Assembly (NCBI GenBank): GCA_022710185.1
Contig: JAKLHK010000003.1
Coordinates: 1-64,000 of the forward strand
Source: Bacteroidota bacterium
GTDB lineage: Bacteria; Bacteroidota; Bacteroidia; Bacteroidales; JAGNHN01
Reading direction: 5' to 3'
DNA length: 64,000 bases
Of this stretch, positions 16,925 to 24,434 are shown one piece after another; position 1 is the stretch's first letter, and each line of letters opens with the position of its first letter. The notes under the pieces were generated by a model. The model was not told the DNA's origin. It searched no databases and saw nothing but the letters and a program-made list of their open reading frames with translations. Made by a program: the position numbers and the translations under genes.

Positions 16925-17305
16925 ATGAACATTCCTGAAAACCTTCGTTACACCAAGGACCATGAATGGCTGAAGCTGGATGGCGACCTGGCCACGGTAG
17001 GGATTACCGATTTTGCACAGGGCGAACTGGGAGACATTGTTTTTATTGAGGTGGAAACAGTTGGAGAGAACCTGGACAAGGAGGAGACCTTTGGTACCAT
17101 CGAGGCCGTGAAGACGGTATCCGACATGTTCATGCCGGTTGGCGGGGAGATCCTGGAGTTCAACGAAGCGCTGGAGACCAATCCGGAGCTGGTGAACAAG
17201 GATCCCTATGGCGAGGGCTGGATCATCAAGGTCAGGGTGAGTGATCCCTCTGAGGCCGGGGCCCTGCTGGATGCCGTTGCCTACGCCGGACTGCTCGGGC
17301 ATTGA
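16925..17305 (+). CDS. gcvH: Glycine cleavage system H protein
   Basis: GcvH is the lipoyl-carrying shuttle of the glycine cleavage complex, moving the aminomethyl arm between the P, T and L proteins. The 126-residue length is typical. The lipoylated Lys lies in [18 protein letters not shown] (about residue 63), and the hybrid-motif ends [10 protein letters not shown] and NPYGEGWI-like segments (here [11 protein letters not shown]) are intact. It stands alone between sprA and tonB, as in many Bacteroidota; the VanZ-like gene often found in this block is absent here. Confidence 0.97.
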   Translation: MNIPENLRYTKDHEWLKLDGDLATVGITDFAQGELGDIVFIEVETVGENLDKEETFGTIEAVKTVSDMFMPVGGEILEFNEALETNPELVNKDPYGEGWIIKVRVSDPSEAGALLDAVAYAGLLGH

Positions 17306-17327
17306 GTCAAGGTATCCCGTGCCGGTT

Positions 17328-17346
17328 ATGGCCCTGATGCGGCCAT
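17328..17346 (+). other. Hairpin between gcvH and tonB
   Basis: ATGGCC and GGCCAT close a 7-nt loop, and the stem can be extended outward (CCGGTT against AACTGG) with a bulge. It lies 22 nt after the gcvH stop. No T-run follows, so it may be an mRNA 3' structure and not a terminator. Confidence 0.35.
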
Positions 17347-17440
17347 TAACTGGTTAAGGCTTGGTTAAGCGCTGCACGATATTTGTATCTTAGCCAGGTG
17401 AATGGGAACGTACAGAGTTTAACTTAGTCACCCTGGAACA

Positions 17441-18121
17441 ATGGACAAGCGCAAAACACCCAAGGCGGACCTCGAGAGCAAGAGATCCATGTACATGCAG
17501 ACCGGCCTGGTGCTGGCTCTGGCAGTAGCCCTGCTCGCCTTCGAATGGAAGACCTATGACCGGAGCGAGTTCGATCTCGGTCAGCGTCAGGCTGTAGATG
17601 TCATGGAAGAGGTCATCGTAAATACCAAGCAGGAGGTGAAGCCCCCTCCCCCCAAGCCCCCTCCCCAGACGACCATCCTGAACATTGTGGAGGACGATGT
17701 GGAAGTGGACATGGACATTGAGATCGATGCCGAAGCTGATGATGCCACGGAGATTGAAGAGTATGTGCCTGTTGTGATGGAAGAGGAAGAGTCGGGCGAG
17801 ACCGAGATCTTCACCGTGGTAGAAGAAGCGCCGGCCTTTCCGGGCGGCGATGTGGCCCGTATCAAGTTCCTGCAGGAAAACATCCGTTACCCGCAGATGG
17901 CCCGTGAAAGCGGGATCCAGGGAACGGTATACGTAACCTTCGTGGTAGAAAAGAACGGGGCTGTGACCGATGTGCGTGTGCTGCGCGGCATCGGCGGGGG
18001 CTGCGACGAGGAAGCCATCCGTGTGATCCAGGCCATGCCCAAATGGAATGCCGGGAAACAACGTGGCAAGCCCGTACGCGTGCAGTTCAACATGCCCATC
18101 AAGTTCACGCTCCAGGGATAA
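17441..18121 (+). CDS. tonB: TonB-type energy transducer
   Basis: An inner-membrane-anchored periplasmic protein that couples the proton motive force from ExbBD to outer-membrane receptors. Its 226 residues show a short cytoplasmic tail, one membrane segment (about 17-35, MYMQTGLVLALAVALLAFEW), a Pro-rich stretch (PPPPKPPPQ, 67-75) and an unusually acidic linker (about 80-125). The TonB C-terminal domain (about 130-226) contains FPGGDVARIKFLQENIRYPQMARESGIQGTV and MPKWNAGKQRGKPVRV. No exbB or exbD is adjacent. The gene ends in a strong terminator. A degenerate promoter (TTG at 17361 with GATATTTG at 17378-17385) lies upstream. Confidence 0.95.
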   Translation: MDKRKTPKADLESKRSMYMQTGLVLALAVALLAFEWKTYDRSEFDLGQRQAVDVMEEVIVNTKQEVKPPPPKPPPQTTILNIVEDDVEVDMDIEIDAEADDATEIEEYVPVVMEEEESGETEIFTVVEEAPAFPGGDVARIKFLQENIRYPQMARESGIQGTVYVTFVVEKNGAVTDVRVLRGIGGGCDEEAIRVIQAMPKWNAGKQRGKPVRVQFNMPIKFTLQG

Positions 18122-18129
18122 GCAAACGC

Positions 18130-18156
18130 ATCCCGGCCCCGGCCGGGATTTTTTTT
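18130..18156 (+). terminator. Intrinsic terminator of tonB
   Basis: ATCCCGGCC and GGCCGGGAT form a 9-bp GC-rich stem with a 2-nt centre, followed by eight T. It lies 9 nt after the tonB stop. Confidence 0.95.
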
Positions 18157-18311
18157 GCCATAGCCTGACGGATCAGCGCCGCTGACTGTTACACCCGACC
18201 TCCGGCTATTTTGAATGTGATAGTTTTACACCGAGGTCGTTAACACGGCCTCAGGTTTTGGTGAATGGTAAGTTTTGGTAAGGGTGGCGTTCAGCCCCGG
18301 ATTGAACGGAG

Positions 18312-18340
18312 AAGGGTCTGCAATTTAGCGGGCCCTTTTT
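18312..18340 (+). terminator. Orphan terminator-like hairpin
   Basis: AAGGGTC pairs with GGCCCTT (one T-G wobble) and is followed by a T-run. It lies about 170 nt after the tonB terminator with no gene between. The 18157-18311 stretch might encode a small RNA, but no known family was recognised and no promoter stands out. Confidence 0.35.
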
Positions 18341-18384
18341 GATTACCTGATTATTCGATCAGAGATTACACAGATTTCCACAGA

Positions 18385-18507
18385 TATAAAGTGCCTAAAG
18401 TGAAATAGAGTGAGCTAAAGTTAGGAGTTAGGAGTACTTGGAGTTAGGAGTACTTAGAGTACTTAAAGTGCCTAAAGTACTTAAAGTTAAGAGTTATCAG
18501 TGCCTGG
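18385..18507. repeat. Mixed 7/9-nt tandem repeats (AGTTAGG/AGTACTTGG type)
   Basis: Units beginning with AGT alternate between 7 nt (AGTTAGG, AGTTAAG, AGTTATC, AGTGCCT) and 9 nt (AGTACTTGG, AGTACTTAG, AGTGCCTAA). They are preceded by CCTAAAGTG units. The same unit types occur at 1281-1331 and 21530-21586. The array fills much of the tonB-uvrC gap. Confidence 0.8.
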
Positions 18508-18534
18508 CCATTGAATGCCGCTTCTCGCTTCCAT

Positions 18535-18621
18535 TCGTCAATCGCCCTCGTCAATCCCTTGTCCCTTGTCTGGTATTCCCTTCCTTCATTATTCCTTGTT
18601 GGGTGTTCGGTGTTCCATCTC
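18535..18621 (-). repeat. Degenerate heptamer track running through the uvrC stop codon
   Basis: On the minus strand ten phased 7-nt units (GGAACAC, CGAACAC, CCAACAA, GGAATAA, TGAAGGA, AGGGAAT, ACCAGAC, AAGGGAC, AAGGGAT, TGACGAG) encode the last UvrC residues. They merge with a GATTGAC-GAGGGC-GATTGAC element (18535-18556) that supplies the stop TGA at 18551-18553. Confidence 0.7.
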
Positions 18622-20434
18622 CGCCGTGGAAATGCTCCCAAACCTTCGCGGCCTTCGCCGGGCCCAGGAGCTCAGATAAGGCTTCTGGACTGGCTTCTTT
18701 CACTTTTTTTACTGATTTGAAGTGGCGCAGCAGTTCGGCCGAGGTCGCCGGGCCAATGCCGGGAATGCCGGTGAGTTCGGTCTTCAGGGTGCCTTTGTCG
18801 CGGCGCTTGCGGTGGTGGGTGATGCCGAAGCGGTGGGCCTCGTCGCGCATGCGCTGGATCAGGCGCAGGGTTTCGGAATTCTTGTCGAGGTATAGGGGAA
18901 GGGGGTCCCCCGGCCGGTACAATTCCTCCAGTTTCTTGGCGATGCCGATGATCTTCACCGAGCGCTCCAGGCCCAGCAGGCGGAGGCTCTTCACCGCGGC
19001 CCCCAATTGTCCCTTGCCGCCGTCTACCACGATGAGCTGGGGAAGCGTAGCGCCTTCATCCAGCAGGCGGCGGTAACGGCGATGGATGATCTCTTCCATG
19101 CTGGCGAAATCGTCGGGCCCCTCCACGGTGCGGATGTTATAGTGCCGGTATTCCTTTTTGGATGGACGGCCGTCGCGGAACACCACCATGGCGGCCACGG
19201 GGTAGTCCCCGTGAAAATTGGAGTTATCGAAGCACTCAATATGCTGGGGCAGCTCCTCGAGCTGGAGGTCCTTTTTAATCTGTTCCATCAGACGGCGGCT
19301 CCTGCGGTCGGGGTCCACCAGCTGGCGCTGCTTTTCCCGCTCCATACGATATGCCGCCGCATTGCGCTCCGACAGCTCCAGCAGCTTTTTCTTGTCGCCC
19401 CGCTGGGGGATATGGAAGACCACTCCGGGAAGCCCGATATCCGGGGGGTTGGATAAGATGACCTCGGGCGAGACGCTTGCATACCGTTGCCGTAGCTCGG
19501 CCAGGGCCAGACCAAGCAGCTCTTCTGCCGGTTCGTCCAGCTTCTTGCGGATCTCCAGGGTGTGCGACTGGACCACGGCCCCGTTCATCACCCGCAGGAA
19601 GTTCACGTAGGCATAGGTGTCGTCGGTGAGTATGCTGCAGACATCCACGTTGGTTATGGAGGCACTGACCACGGTGGATCTTGCCTGGTAGCGCTCCAGG
19701 ATTTCCAGCTTTTCTTTGAGCTGTTGGGCCTTTTCGAATTCCATCCTTTCGGCCAGGGCCATCATCTTCTCCCTGAGGCCCTGGATTACTTCCCGGGTGT
19801 TACCGCGGATGATGTGGCGGATTTGCGCGAGGCGCTCAAGGTAGGTATCCTCCTGTTCCAGTCCTTCGCAAGGGGCCAGGCAGTTGCCAATGTGGTATTC
19901 CAGGCAGCGCCTGAATTTTCCTGAGCTGATGTTTGCCGGACTGAGGCTCAGGTTGCAGGTGCGCAGGGGAAAGAGCTGACGGATCAGCTCCAGCAGGGTG
20001 CGCATCATCCGTACCGAGGCGTAGGGGCCAAAGTATTCCGAGCCGTCCTTTACCGGGTTACGCGTAGAATATATCCGGGGGAAGGGCTCGTTGCGGATGC
20101 AGATCCAGGGGAAGGTCTTGTCGTCCTTGAGCTGGATATTGTAACGGGGCTGATGTTCCTTGATGAGGTTGTTCTCCAGCAGCAGGGCGTCGAATTCGGT
20201 GTTAACGACGATATGACGGATGTCGGCGATGCGGCTCACCAGCACCCTGAGCTTGCCGTTGCCGCTGCTGTCCTTGGTGAAGTAGGAGGATACCCTTTTT
20301 TTAAGGCTCTTGGCTTTGCCCACATAGATGATCTTACCGTCCTCATCGAAATACTGGTAAACCCCGGGTTTGTCGGGGAGGCTGGCGAGGAGGGGTTTCA
20401 GCCGGGGGTGGTATTTCGACCGGTCTTCGCTCAC
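18551..20434 (-). CDS. uvrC: Excinuclease ABC subunit C
   Basis: UvrC makes the dual incisions of nucleotide excision repair in the UvrB-DNA complex. The 627-residue protein has the GIY-YIG nuclease (about 22-100, GVYQYFDEDGKIIYVGKAKSLKKRV) and the UVR motif that binds UvrB (about 205-245). The RNase H-like endonuclease half follows (IECFDNSNFHGDYPVAAMVVF and LIVVDGGKGQL), then the C-terminal HhH pair (LTGIPGIGPATSAELLRHF). Oddity: after the normal end near WEHFH there are about 23 extra residues rich in Gly, Thr, Gln and Asn, encoded by degenerate heptamer repeats, and the stop lies inside a dispersed element. It starts 7 nt after thiL ends, so the two are an operon. Confidence 0.97.
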   Translation of the reverse strand: MSEDRSKYHPRLKPLLASLPDKPGVYQYFDEDGKIIYVGKAKSLKKRVSSYFTKDSSGNGKLRVLVSRIADIRHIVVNTEFDALLLENNLIKEHQPRYNIQLKDDKTFPWICIRNEPFPRIYSTRNPVKDGSEYFGPYASVRMMRTLLELIRQLFPLRTCNLSLSPANISSGKFRRCLEYHIGNCLAPCEGLEQEDTYLERLAQIRHIIRGNTREVIQGLREKMMALAERMEFEKAQQLKEKLEILERYQARSTVVSASITNVDVCSILTDDTYAYVNFLRVMNGAVVQSHTLEIRKKLDEPAEELLGLALAELRQRYASVSPEVILSNPPDIGLPGVVFHIPQRGDKKKLLELSERNAAAYRMEREKQRQLVDPDRRSRRLMEQIKKDLQLEELPQHIECFDNSNFHGDYPVAAMVVFRDGRPSKKEYRHYNIRTVEGPDDFASMEEIIHRRYRRLLDEGATLPQLIVVDGGKGQLGAAVKSLRLLGLERSVKIIGIAKKLEELYRPGDPLPLYLDKNSETLRLIQRMRDEAHRFGITHHRKRRDKGTLKTELTGIPGIGPATSAELLRHFKSVKKVKEASPEALSELLGPAKAAKVWEHFHGGDGTPNTQQGIMKEGNTRQGTRD

Positions 20435-20441
20435 GATAGGT

Positions 20442-21494
20442 TCAGGGGGTGGTGTGGGGATAGGCGTCCCAGCCCTGGGCGGTGAGGGGGATGCGGGTGC
20501 CCTGGGGCGATTGCAGGAAGCGACCTTCGGAGGCAGGGCTCATATGGCCGATGAGGTGGATGCCCTGGATGTCGCGGATGCGGTCATAGTCCTTCAGGGG
20601 GACGGTGAACAGCAGCTCATAGTCCTCCCCTCCGTTGAGGGCCGCGGTGAGGGGGTCGATGCCGAAATCTTCCAGCGCGCTAACTGTGGCGGGGTCAAGG
20701 GGGATGCGGTCGGTGTAGAGGGTGCATCCCAGTCCGGAGGCTTCGCAGAGGTGTAGGATTTCGGAAGAAAGGCCGTCGGAGACGTCGATCATTGCGGAAG
20801 GCCTGACCCCGATCTGTCGCAGTATGTCGGGGACCTCGGTCCGGGCTTCCGGTTTCAGCTGGCGCTCCAGGATATAGTCGAAGCCTTCCAGGTCGGGTTG
20901 TATGCCCGGGGCGCTGCGGAAGGCGTGCTTTTCCCGTTCCAGCACCAGGAGCCCGGCATAGGCCGAGCCCAGGTCGCCGCTGACGCAGATCAGATCGCCT
21001 GCGGAGGCCGTGTGGCGGTAGGTCACGTCCTCGGCCCTGGCCTGGCCAATGACCGTGATGGAGATCATGAGCCCCGAGGTGCTGGAAGTGGTATCCCCCC
21101 CAACGAGGTCCAGCTCATAACGTTCGCAGGCGAGACGTATGCCGGCGAAGACTTCTTCGATGGCTTCCACGCTGAACTTGCTTGATACCGCCAGACCCAC
21201 GAGCAGGTGGGTTGCCCTGCCGTTCATGGCCACGATGTCGGAGATGTTCACCACGGCAGCCTTATAGCCCAGGTGCCGGAGCGGGTAGTAGCTGAGGTCG
21301 AAGTGGACATTCTCCACCAGCAGGTCCTTGCTGACCAGGACCGTATGCTCGCCGAACCGCAGGACGGCGGCATCGTCGCCCACGCCTTTGACCGTGGAGG
21401 GCTGGCCCGGGCTGAGGTTGAGGGTGAGACGGTGGATGAGGCCGAACTCGCCGAGCTCGCTGAGGGGGGTGACCTGGTTCTTTTGTTCCGACAT
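20442..21494 (-). CDS. thiL: Thiamine-monophosphate kinase
   Basis: ThiL phosphorylates thiamine monophosphate to the cofactor thiamine diphosphate. The 350-residue protein belongs to the PurM-like fold. Visible motifs are GVGDDAAVL (residues 37-45), the metal-binding SKDLLVENVHFDL, NISDIVAMNG, LVGGDTTSS, IDVSDGLSSEI and NGGEDYELLFTV. It is the first gene of a two-gene unit with uvrC, driven by a TAnnTTTG promoter at 21513-21520 with a leader of about 12 nt. Confidence 0.96.
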   Translation of the reverse strand: MSEQKNQVTPLSELGEFGLIHRLTLNLSPGQPSTVKGVGDDAAVLRFGEHTVLVSKDLLVENVHFDLSYYPLRHLGYKAAVVNISDIVAMNGRATHLLVGLAVSSKFSVEAIEEVFAGIRLACERYELDLVGGDTTSSTSGLMISITVIGQARAEDVTYRHTASAGDLICVSGDLGSAYAGLLVLEREKHAFRSAPGIQPDLEGFDYILERQLKPEARTEVPDILRQIGVRPSAMIDVSDGLSSEILHLCEASGLGCTLYTDRIPLDPATVSALEDFGIDPLTAALNGGEDYELLFTVPLKDYDRIRDIQGIHLIGHMSPASEGRFLQSPQGTRIPLTAQGWDAYPHTTP

Positions 21495-21512
21495 AGTAGA
21501 GAGTGTTCAGGG

Positions 21513-21520
21513 CAAAATTA
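21513..21520 (-). promoter_or_regulatory. thiL-uvrC promoter, -7 element
   Basis: TAATTTTG on the minus strand fits TAnnTTTG, with a predicted start near 21506. Confidence 0.55.
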
Positions 21521-21529
21521 CCATTAAAG

Positions 21530-21586
21530 AGTACTTAGAGTACTTGGAGTTGGGAGTACTTGGAGTTGGGAGTACTTGGAGTTTTC
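21530..21586. repeat. Mixed 9/7-nt tandem repeats upstream of thiL
   Basis: The order is AGTACTTAG, AGTACTTGG, AGTTGGG, AGTACTTGG, AGTTGGG, AGTACTTGG, AGTTTTC with no gaps. The alternation of 9- and 7-nt units is regular. It is the same family as 18385-18507. Confidence 0.85.
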
Positions 21587-21753
21587 TGATGTGATTGACA
21601 TTCGACAGGTGCAATCGTGTGATATTGCAATATTGTAATAATGTAATATTACGATTAGCTTTGTTCGATTCCCAGTTCTGAGCTCAGTAGGAAAAGTATT
21701 TGATTCACTTTGGAGTACCAATCTATGTCATTCTCATAAGGATGATTGTCTTT

Positions 21754-21929
21754 GAGCACTGCGAAATGCGAAATGATAAATGATGTTTGCCCTCAGGCCG
21801 GGCGGGCCTCGTTGCCAGGATGCGACTGCGCCTGCTGCTTCCCTCCCTTTGGTCGGGATCCCGCTCCGTGGGACCGCACCAGCCAAGGTCGCTCCCCCGG
21901 CAACTGTATTTAAGCAGTAGCTGTCAACT
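21754..21929 (-). repeat. ~175-bp dispersed structured repeat, copy A
   Basis: On the minus strand this stretch matches 43948-44125 closely over its whole length, and its last third matches 38209-38266. A long-range stem joins GTTGCC... and ...GGCAAC arms: plus-strand 21811-21819 pairs with 21896-21904, and 21822-21826 with 21888-21892. One arm base differs from copy B but keeps a G-U pair. It lies in the 634-nt thiL-sufB gap; the remainder of that gap (21587-21753, 21972-22080) shows nothing recognisable. Confidence 0.8.
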
Positions 21930-21941
21930 GACCAGGATATT

Positions 21942-21971
21942 TCGTCAATCGTCAATCCTCCTCGTCAATCC
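21942..21971 (-). repeat. GATTGAC element, copy in the thiL-sufB gap
   Basis: On the minus strand it reads GATTGAC, GAGGAG, GATTGAC, GATTGAC. It is related to the elements at the maeB and uvrC stops, but no gene ends here. Confidence 0.7.
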
Positions 21972-22080
21972 TTCGCTCCTTGACTTCGGGCACGGCACCA
22001 AAATCGAGCAATCGAGTATTCGAATAGTCGAATGGTCGCCCCGTTACCTTCACATCCAATTCCCACTCAACAAGATTTCG

Positions 22081-22088
22081 TACCTTTG
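22081..22088 (+). promoter_or_regulatory. suf operon promoter, -7 element
   Basis: TACCTTTG fits TAnnTTTG, with a predicted start near 22095 and a leader of about 34 nt. Confidence 0.6.
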
Positions 22089-22105
22089 TAAATTCACAAT
22101 GTGTA

Positions 22106-22124
22106 ATTTAGAATAAATCTAAAT
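22106..22124 (+). promoter_or_regulatory. Candidate operator in the sufB leader
   Basis: ATTTAGA-ATAAA-TCTAAAT is a perfect inverted repeat with 7-bp arms. It lies between the predicted transcription start and the sufB ATG, ending 4 nt before it. Binding here could block transcription, or an RNA hairpin could mask translation. Its shape recalls iron/manganese-responsive DtxR/MntR-type or Rrf2-type sites, but the regulator is unknown. Confidence 0.5.
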
Positions 22125-22128
22125 AAAA

Positions 22129-23580
22129 ATGCCCAGCAACGAACAGGACAGAATCCTGGAGAACGTCACCAGCGGGGAATACAAATACGGGTTCGTGACC
22201 GACATCGAAACAGAAGTCGCGCCCAAAGGCTTGAACGAGGACATCATCCGCTTCATCTCGGCCCGCAAGGAAGAACCCGAATGGATGCTGGAGTTCCGGC
22301 TCAACGCATTCCGTCAGTGGCAACAAATGAAGGAACCTCAATGGGCGCACCTGAGGTATCCTGAAATCGACTTCCAGGATATCATATACTACGCAGCACC
22401 CAAGACGAAAAATACCCTATCGAGCCTCGATGAGGTGGATCCCGATTTACTTGAAACATTCAATAAGCTCGGCATATCCCTGGATGAACAGAAACGCCTG
22501 ACCGGTGTGGCCGTAGATGCCGTGATGGATAGCGTGAGTGTGAAAACGACCTTCCAGGATACCCTGGCCAAACAAGGCATCATTTTCTGCTCATTCAGCG
22601 AAGCCGTAAGGAATCACCCGGACCTCGTCAGGCAATACCTTGCCTCGGTGGTCCCTGTCCACGACAACTATTATGCAGCCCTCAATTCGGCGGTATTCAG
22701 CGACGGTTCCTTCTGCTATATCCCGAGGGGAGTAAGGTGTCCGCTGGAACTGTCCACCTACTTCCGCATTAATACCGCCGGGACCGGGCAGTTCGAACGC
22801 ACCCTCATCGTCGCTGACGAAGGCAGTTACGTGAGCTATATGGAGGGCTGTACGGCTCCCCAGCGCGACGAGAACCAATTGCATGCCGCCGTGGTGGAGA
22901 TCGTGGCATTGAAGGATGCAGAGGTGAAGTACAGCACCGTGCAGAACTGGTACCCCGGCAATAAGGACGGGGAAGGAGGGATATACAATTTCGTGACCAA
23001 GCGAGGGATTTGCAAAGGGTCGAACGCCAAGATCTCCTGGACCCAGGTGGAGACCGGCTCGGCCGTGACCTGGAAGTATCCCAGCTGCATCCTGCTGGGT
23101 GACAACAGTGTGGGGGAGTTTTATTCCGTGGCCGTCACCAACAACCATCAGCAGGCCGACACCGGCACCAAGATGGTCCACCTGGGCCGGAACACCCGCA
23201 GCACCATCATCTCCAAAGGGATATCTGCAGGTAAGAGCAACAACAGTTACCGCGGATTGGTGCGCATCGGGCGTAAGGCTGAAAATTCACGGAATTTCTC
23301 CCAGTGTGACAGCCTGCTGCTGGGCAATCAGTGCGGGGCCCACACCTATCCGTACATCACCACGGAGAACCGCAGCAGCGTGGTGGAACACGAGGCCACC
23401 ACTTCAAGGATCAGCGAAGACCAGCTCTTCTACTGCAACCAGCGAGGCATAGACACCGAGAAGGCCATCGGCCTCATCGTGAACGGCTACGCCAAGGAAG
23501 TGCTGAACAAACTCCCCATGGAGTTCGCTGTGGAAGCCCAGAAGTTGCTGTCGATCAGCCTGGAGGGGAGTGTGGGGTGA
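22129..23580 (+). CDS. sufB: Fe-S cluster assembly scaffold protein SufB
   Basis: SufB is the scaffold subunit of the SufBCD complex on which iron-sulfur clusters are built. The 483-residue length is standard. Typical segments include the conserved region around [56 protein letters not shown] and the C-terminal [20 protein letters not shown]. It is the first gene of a complete sufBCDSE-DUF59 unit. Its stop is followed by a TGATATC-type heptamer array before sufC. Confidence 0.98.
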   Translation: MPSNEQDRILENVTSGEYKYGFVTDIETEVAPKGLNEDIIRFISARKEEPEWMLEFRLNAFRQWQQMKEPQWAHLRYPEIDFQDIIYYAAPKTKNTLSSLDEVDPDLLETFNKLGISLDEQKRLTGVAVDAVMDSVSVKTTFQDTLAKQGIIFCSFSEAVRNHPDLVRQYLASVVPVHDNYYAALNSAVFSDGSFCYIPRGVRCPLELSTYFRINTAGTGQFERTLIVADEGSYVSYMEGCTAPQRDENQLHAAVVEIVALKDAEVKYSTVQNWYPGNKDGEGGIYNFVTKRGICKGSNAKISWTQVETGSAVTWKYPSCILLGDNSVGEFYSVAVTNNHQQADTGTKMVHLGRNTRSTIISKGISAGKSNNSYRGLVRIGRKAENSRNFSQCDSLLLGNQCGAHTYPYITTENRSSVVEHEATTSRISEDQLFYCNQRGIDTEKAIGLIVNGYAKEVLNKLPMEFAVEAQKLLSISLEGSVG

Positions 23581-23586
23581 TACATA

Positions 23587-23635
23587 TCTGATATCTGATA
23601 TCTGATATCTGATATCTGATGTTTGAGGTTTGATG
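23587..23635 (+). repeat. TCTGATA heptamer array after sufB
   Basis: Seven phased units run from TCTGATA (four copies) through TCTGATG and TTTGAGG to TTTGATG, a visible sequence drift along the array. In gene sense this is the TGATATC family, starting 6 nt after the sufB stop, within a polycistronic unit. Confidence 0.88.
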
Positions 23636-23666
23636 TTTTAATTTGTTGAATTATAAATATTTATAT

Positions 23667-24419
23667 ATGCTGTTCATAAAAGATCTTGAGGTTTCGATCG
23701 AAGGGAAAAAGATATTGAAGGGGTTGACACTGGAGGTGAAGCCGGGGGAGGTGCATGCCATCATGGGTCCCAACGGGACGGGCAAGAGCACCCTGGCCAA
23801 TGTGATTGCCGGGCGTGACCTTTACGAGATAGGAGGGGGGAAGGTGAGTTATAAGGGCAAGGACCTCCTCGAGTTGTCGGTGGAGGAGAGGGCGAACGAA
23901 GGCATCTTTCTGGGCTTTCAGTACCCTGTAGAGATCCCTGGGGTGAGCATGACCAATTTCCTGCGCACCGCCGTGAACGAACGCCGGGCCTATCATGGGC
24001 TGGATCCCATGCCTGCCGGGGAGTTCCTGCGGATGATGGAGGAAAAGAAACAATTGGTGGAGATCCATTCCCAGCTGGCCAGCCGTTCGGTGAACGAGGG
24101 CTTTTCCGGAGGGGAAAAGAAGCGGAACGAGATATTCCAGATGGCGATGCTTGAACCTGAACTCGCCATACTGGATGAAACCGATTCAGGGCTCGACATT
24201 GACGCCCTCAAGGTGGTGGCCAATGGCGTGAACAAGCTCCGCAGGCCCGATAACGCCTTTATCGTGATTACCCATTACCAGCGGCTTCTTGATTATATCA
24301 TTCCCGATTTTGTGCATGTGCTGTTCAATGGGCGCATCGTACGTTCCGGGGGCAAGGAACTGGCGCTTGAGCTGGAGGAGAAGGGATATGAATGGCTGAA
24401 AGCCCAGGCTCCGGCCTGA
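23667..24419 (+). CDS. sufC: Fe-S cluster assembly ATPase SufC
   Basis: SufC is the ABC-type ATPase that powers conformational change of SufB and SufD during cluster assembly. It has Walker A GPNGTGKST (about residue 34), signature FSGGEKKR and Walker B LAILDETDSGLDID, the last with the typical Asp-Glu-Thr-Asp of SufC. The ATG at 23667 gives 250 residues, the normal length; an in-frame TTG at 23643 would add eight residues from repeat DNA. Confidence 0.98.
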   Translation: MLFIKDLEVSIEGKKILKGLTLEVKPGEVHAIMGPNGTGKSTLANVIAGRDLYEIGGGKVSYKGKDLLELSVEERANEGIFLGFQYPVEIPGVSMTNFLRTAVNERRAYHGLDPMPAGEFLRMMEEKKQLVEIHSQLASRSVNEGFSGGEKKRNEIFQMAMLEPELAILDETDSGLDIDALKVVANGVNKLRRPDNAFIVITHYQRLLDYIIPDFVHVLFNGRIVRSGGKELALELEEKGYEWLKAQAPA

Positions 24420-24434
24420 AACCCGTGACGGATC

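Noticed and set aside
21787-22116. Small ORF starting MPSGRAGLVA in repeat copy A, with a counterpart in copy B (43847-44089)
   Set aside because: The similarity is fully explained by DNA identity of the dispersed repeat. Neither ORF has a ribosome-binding sequence or promoter, and they diverge outside the repeat.
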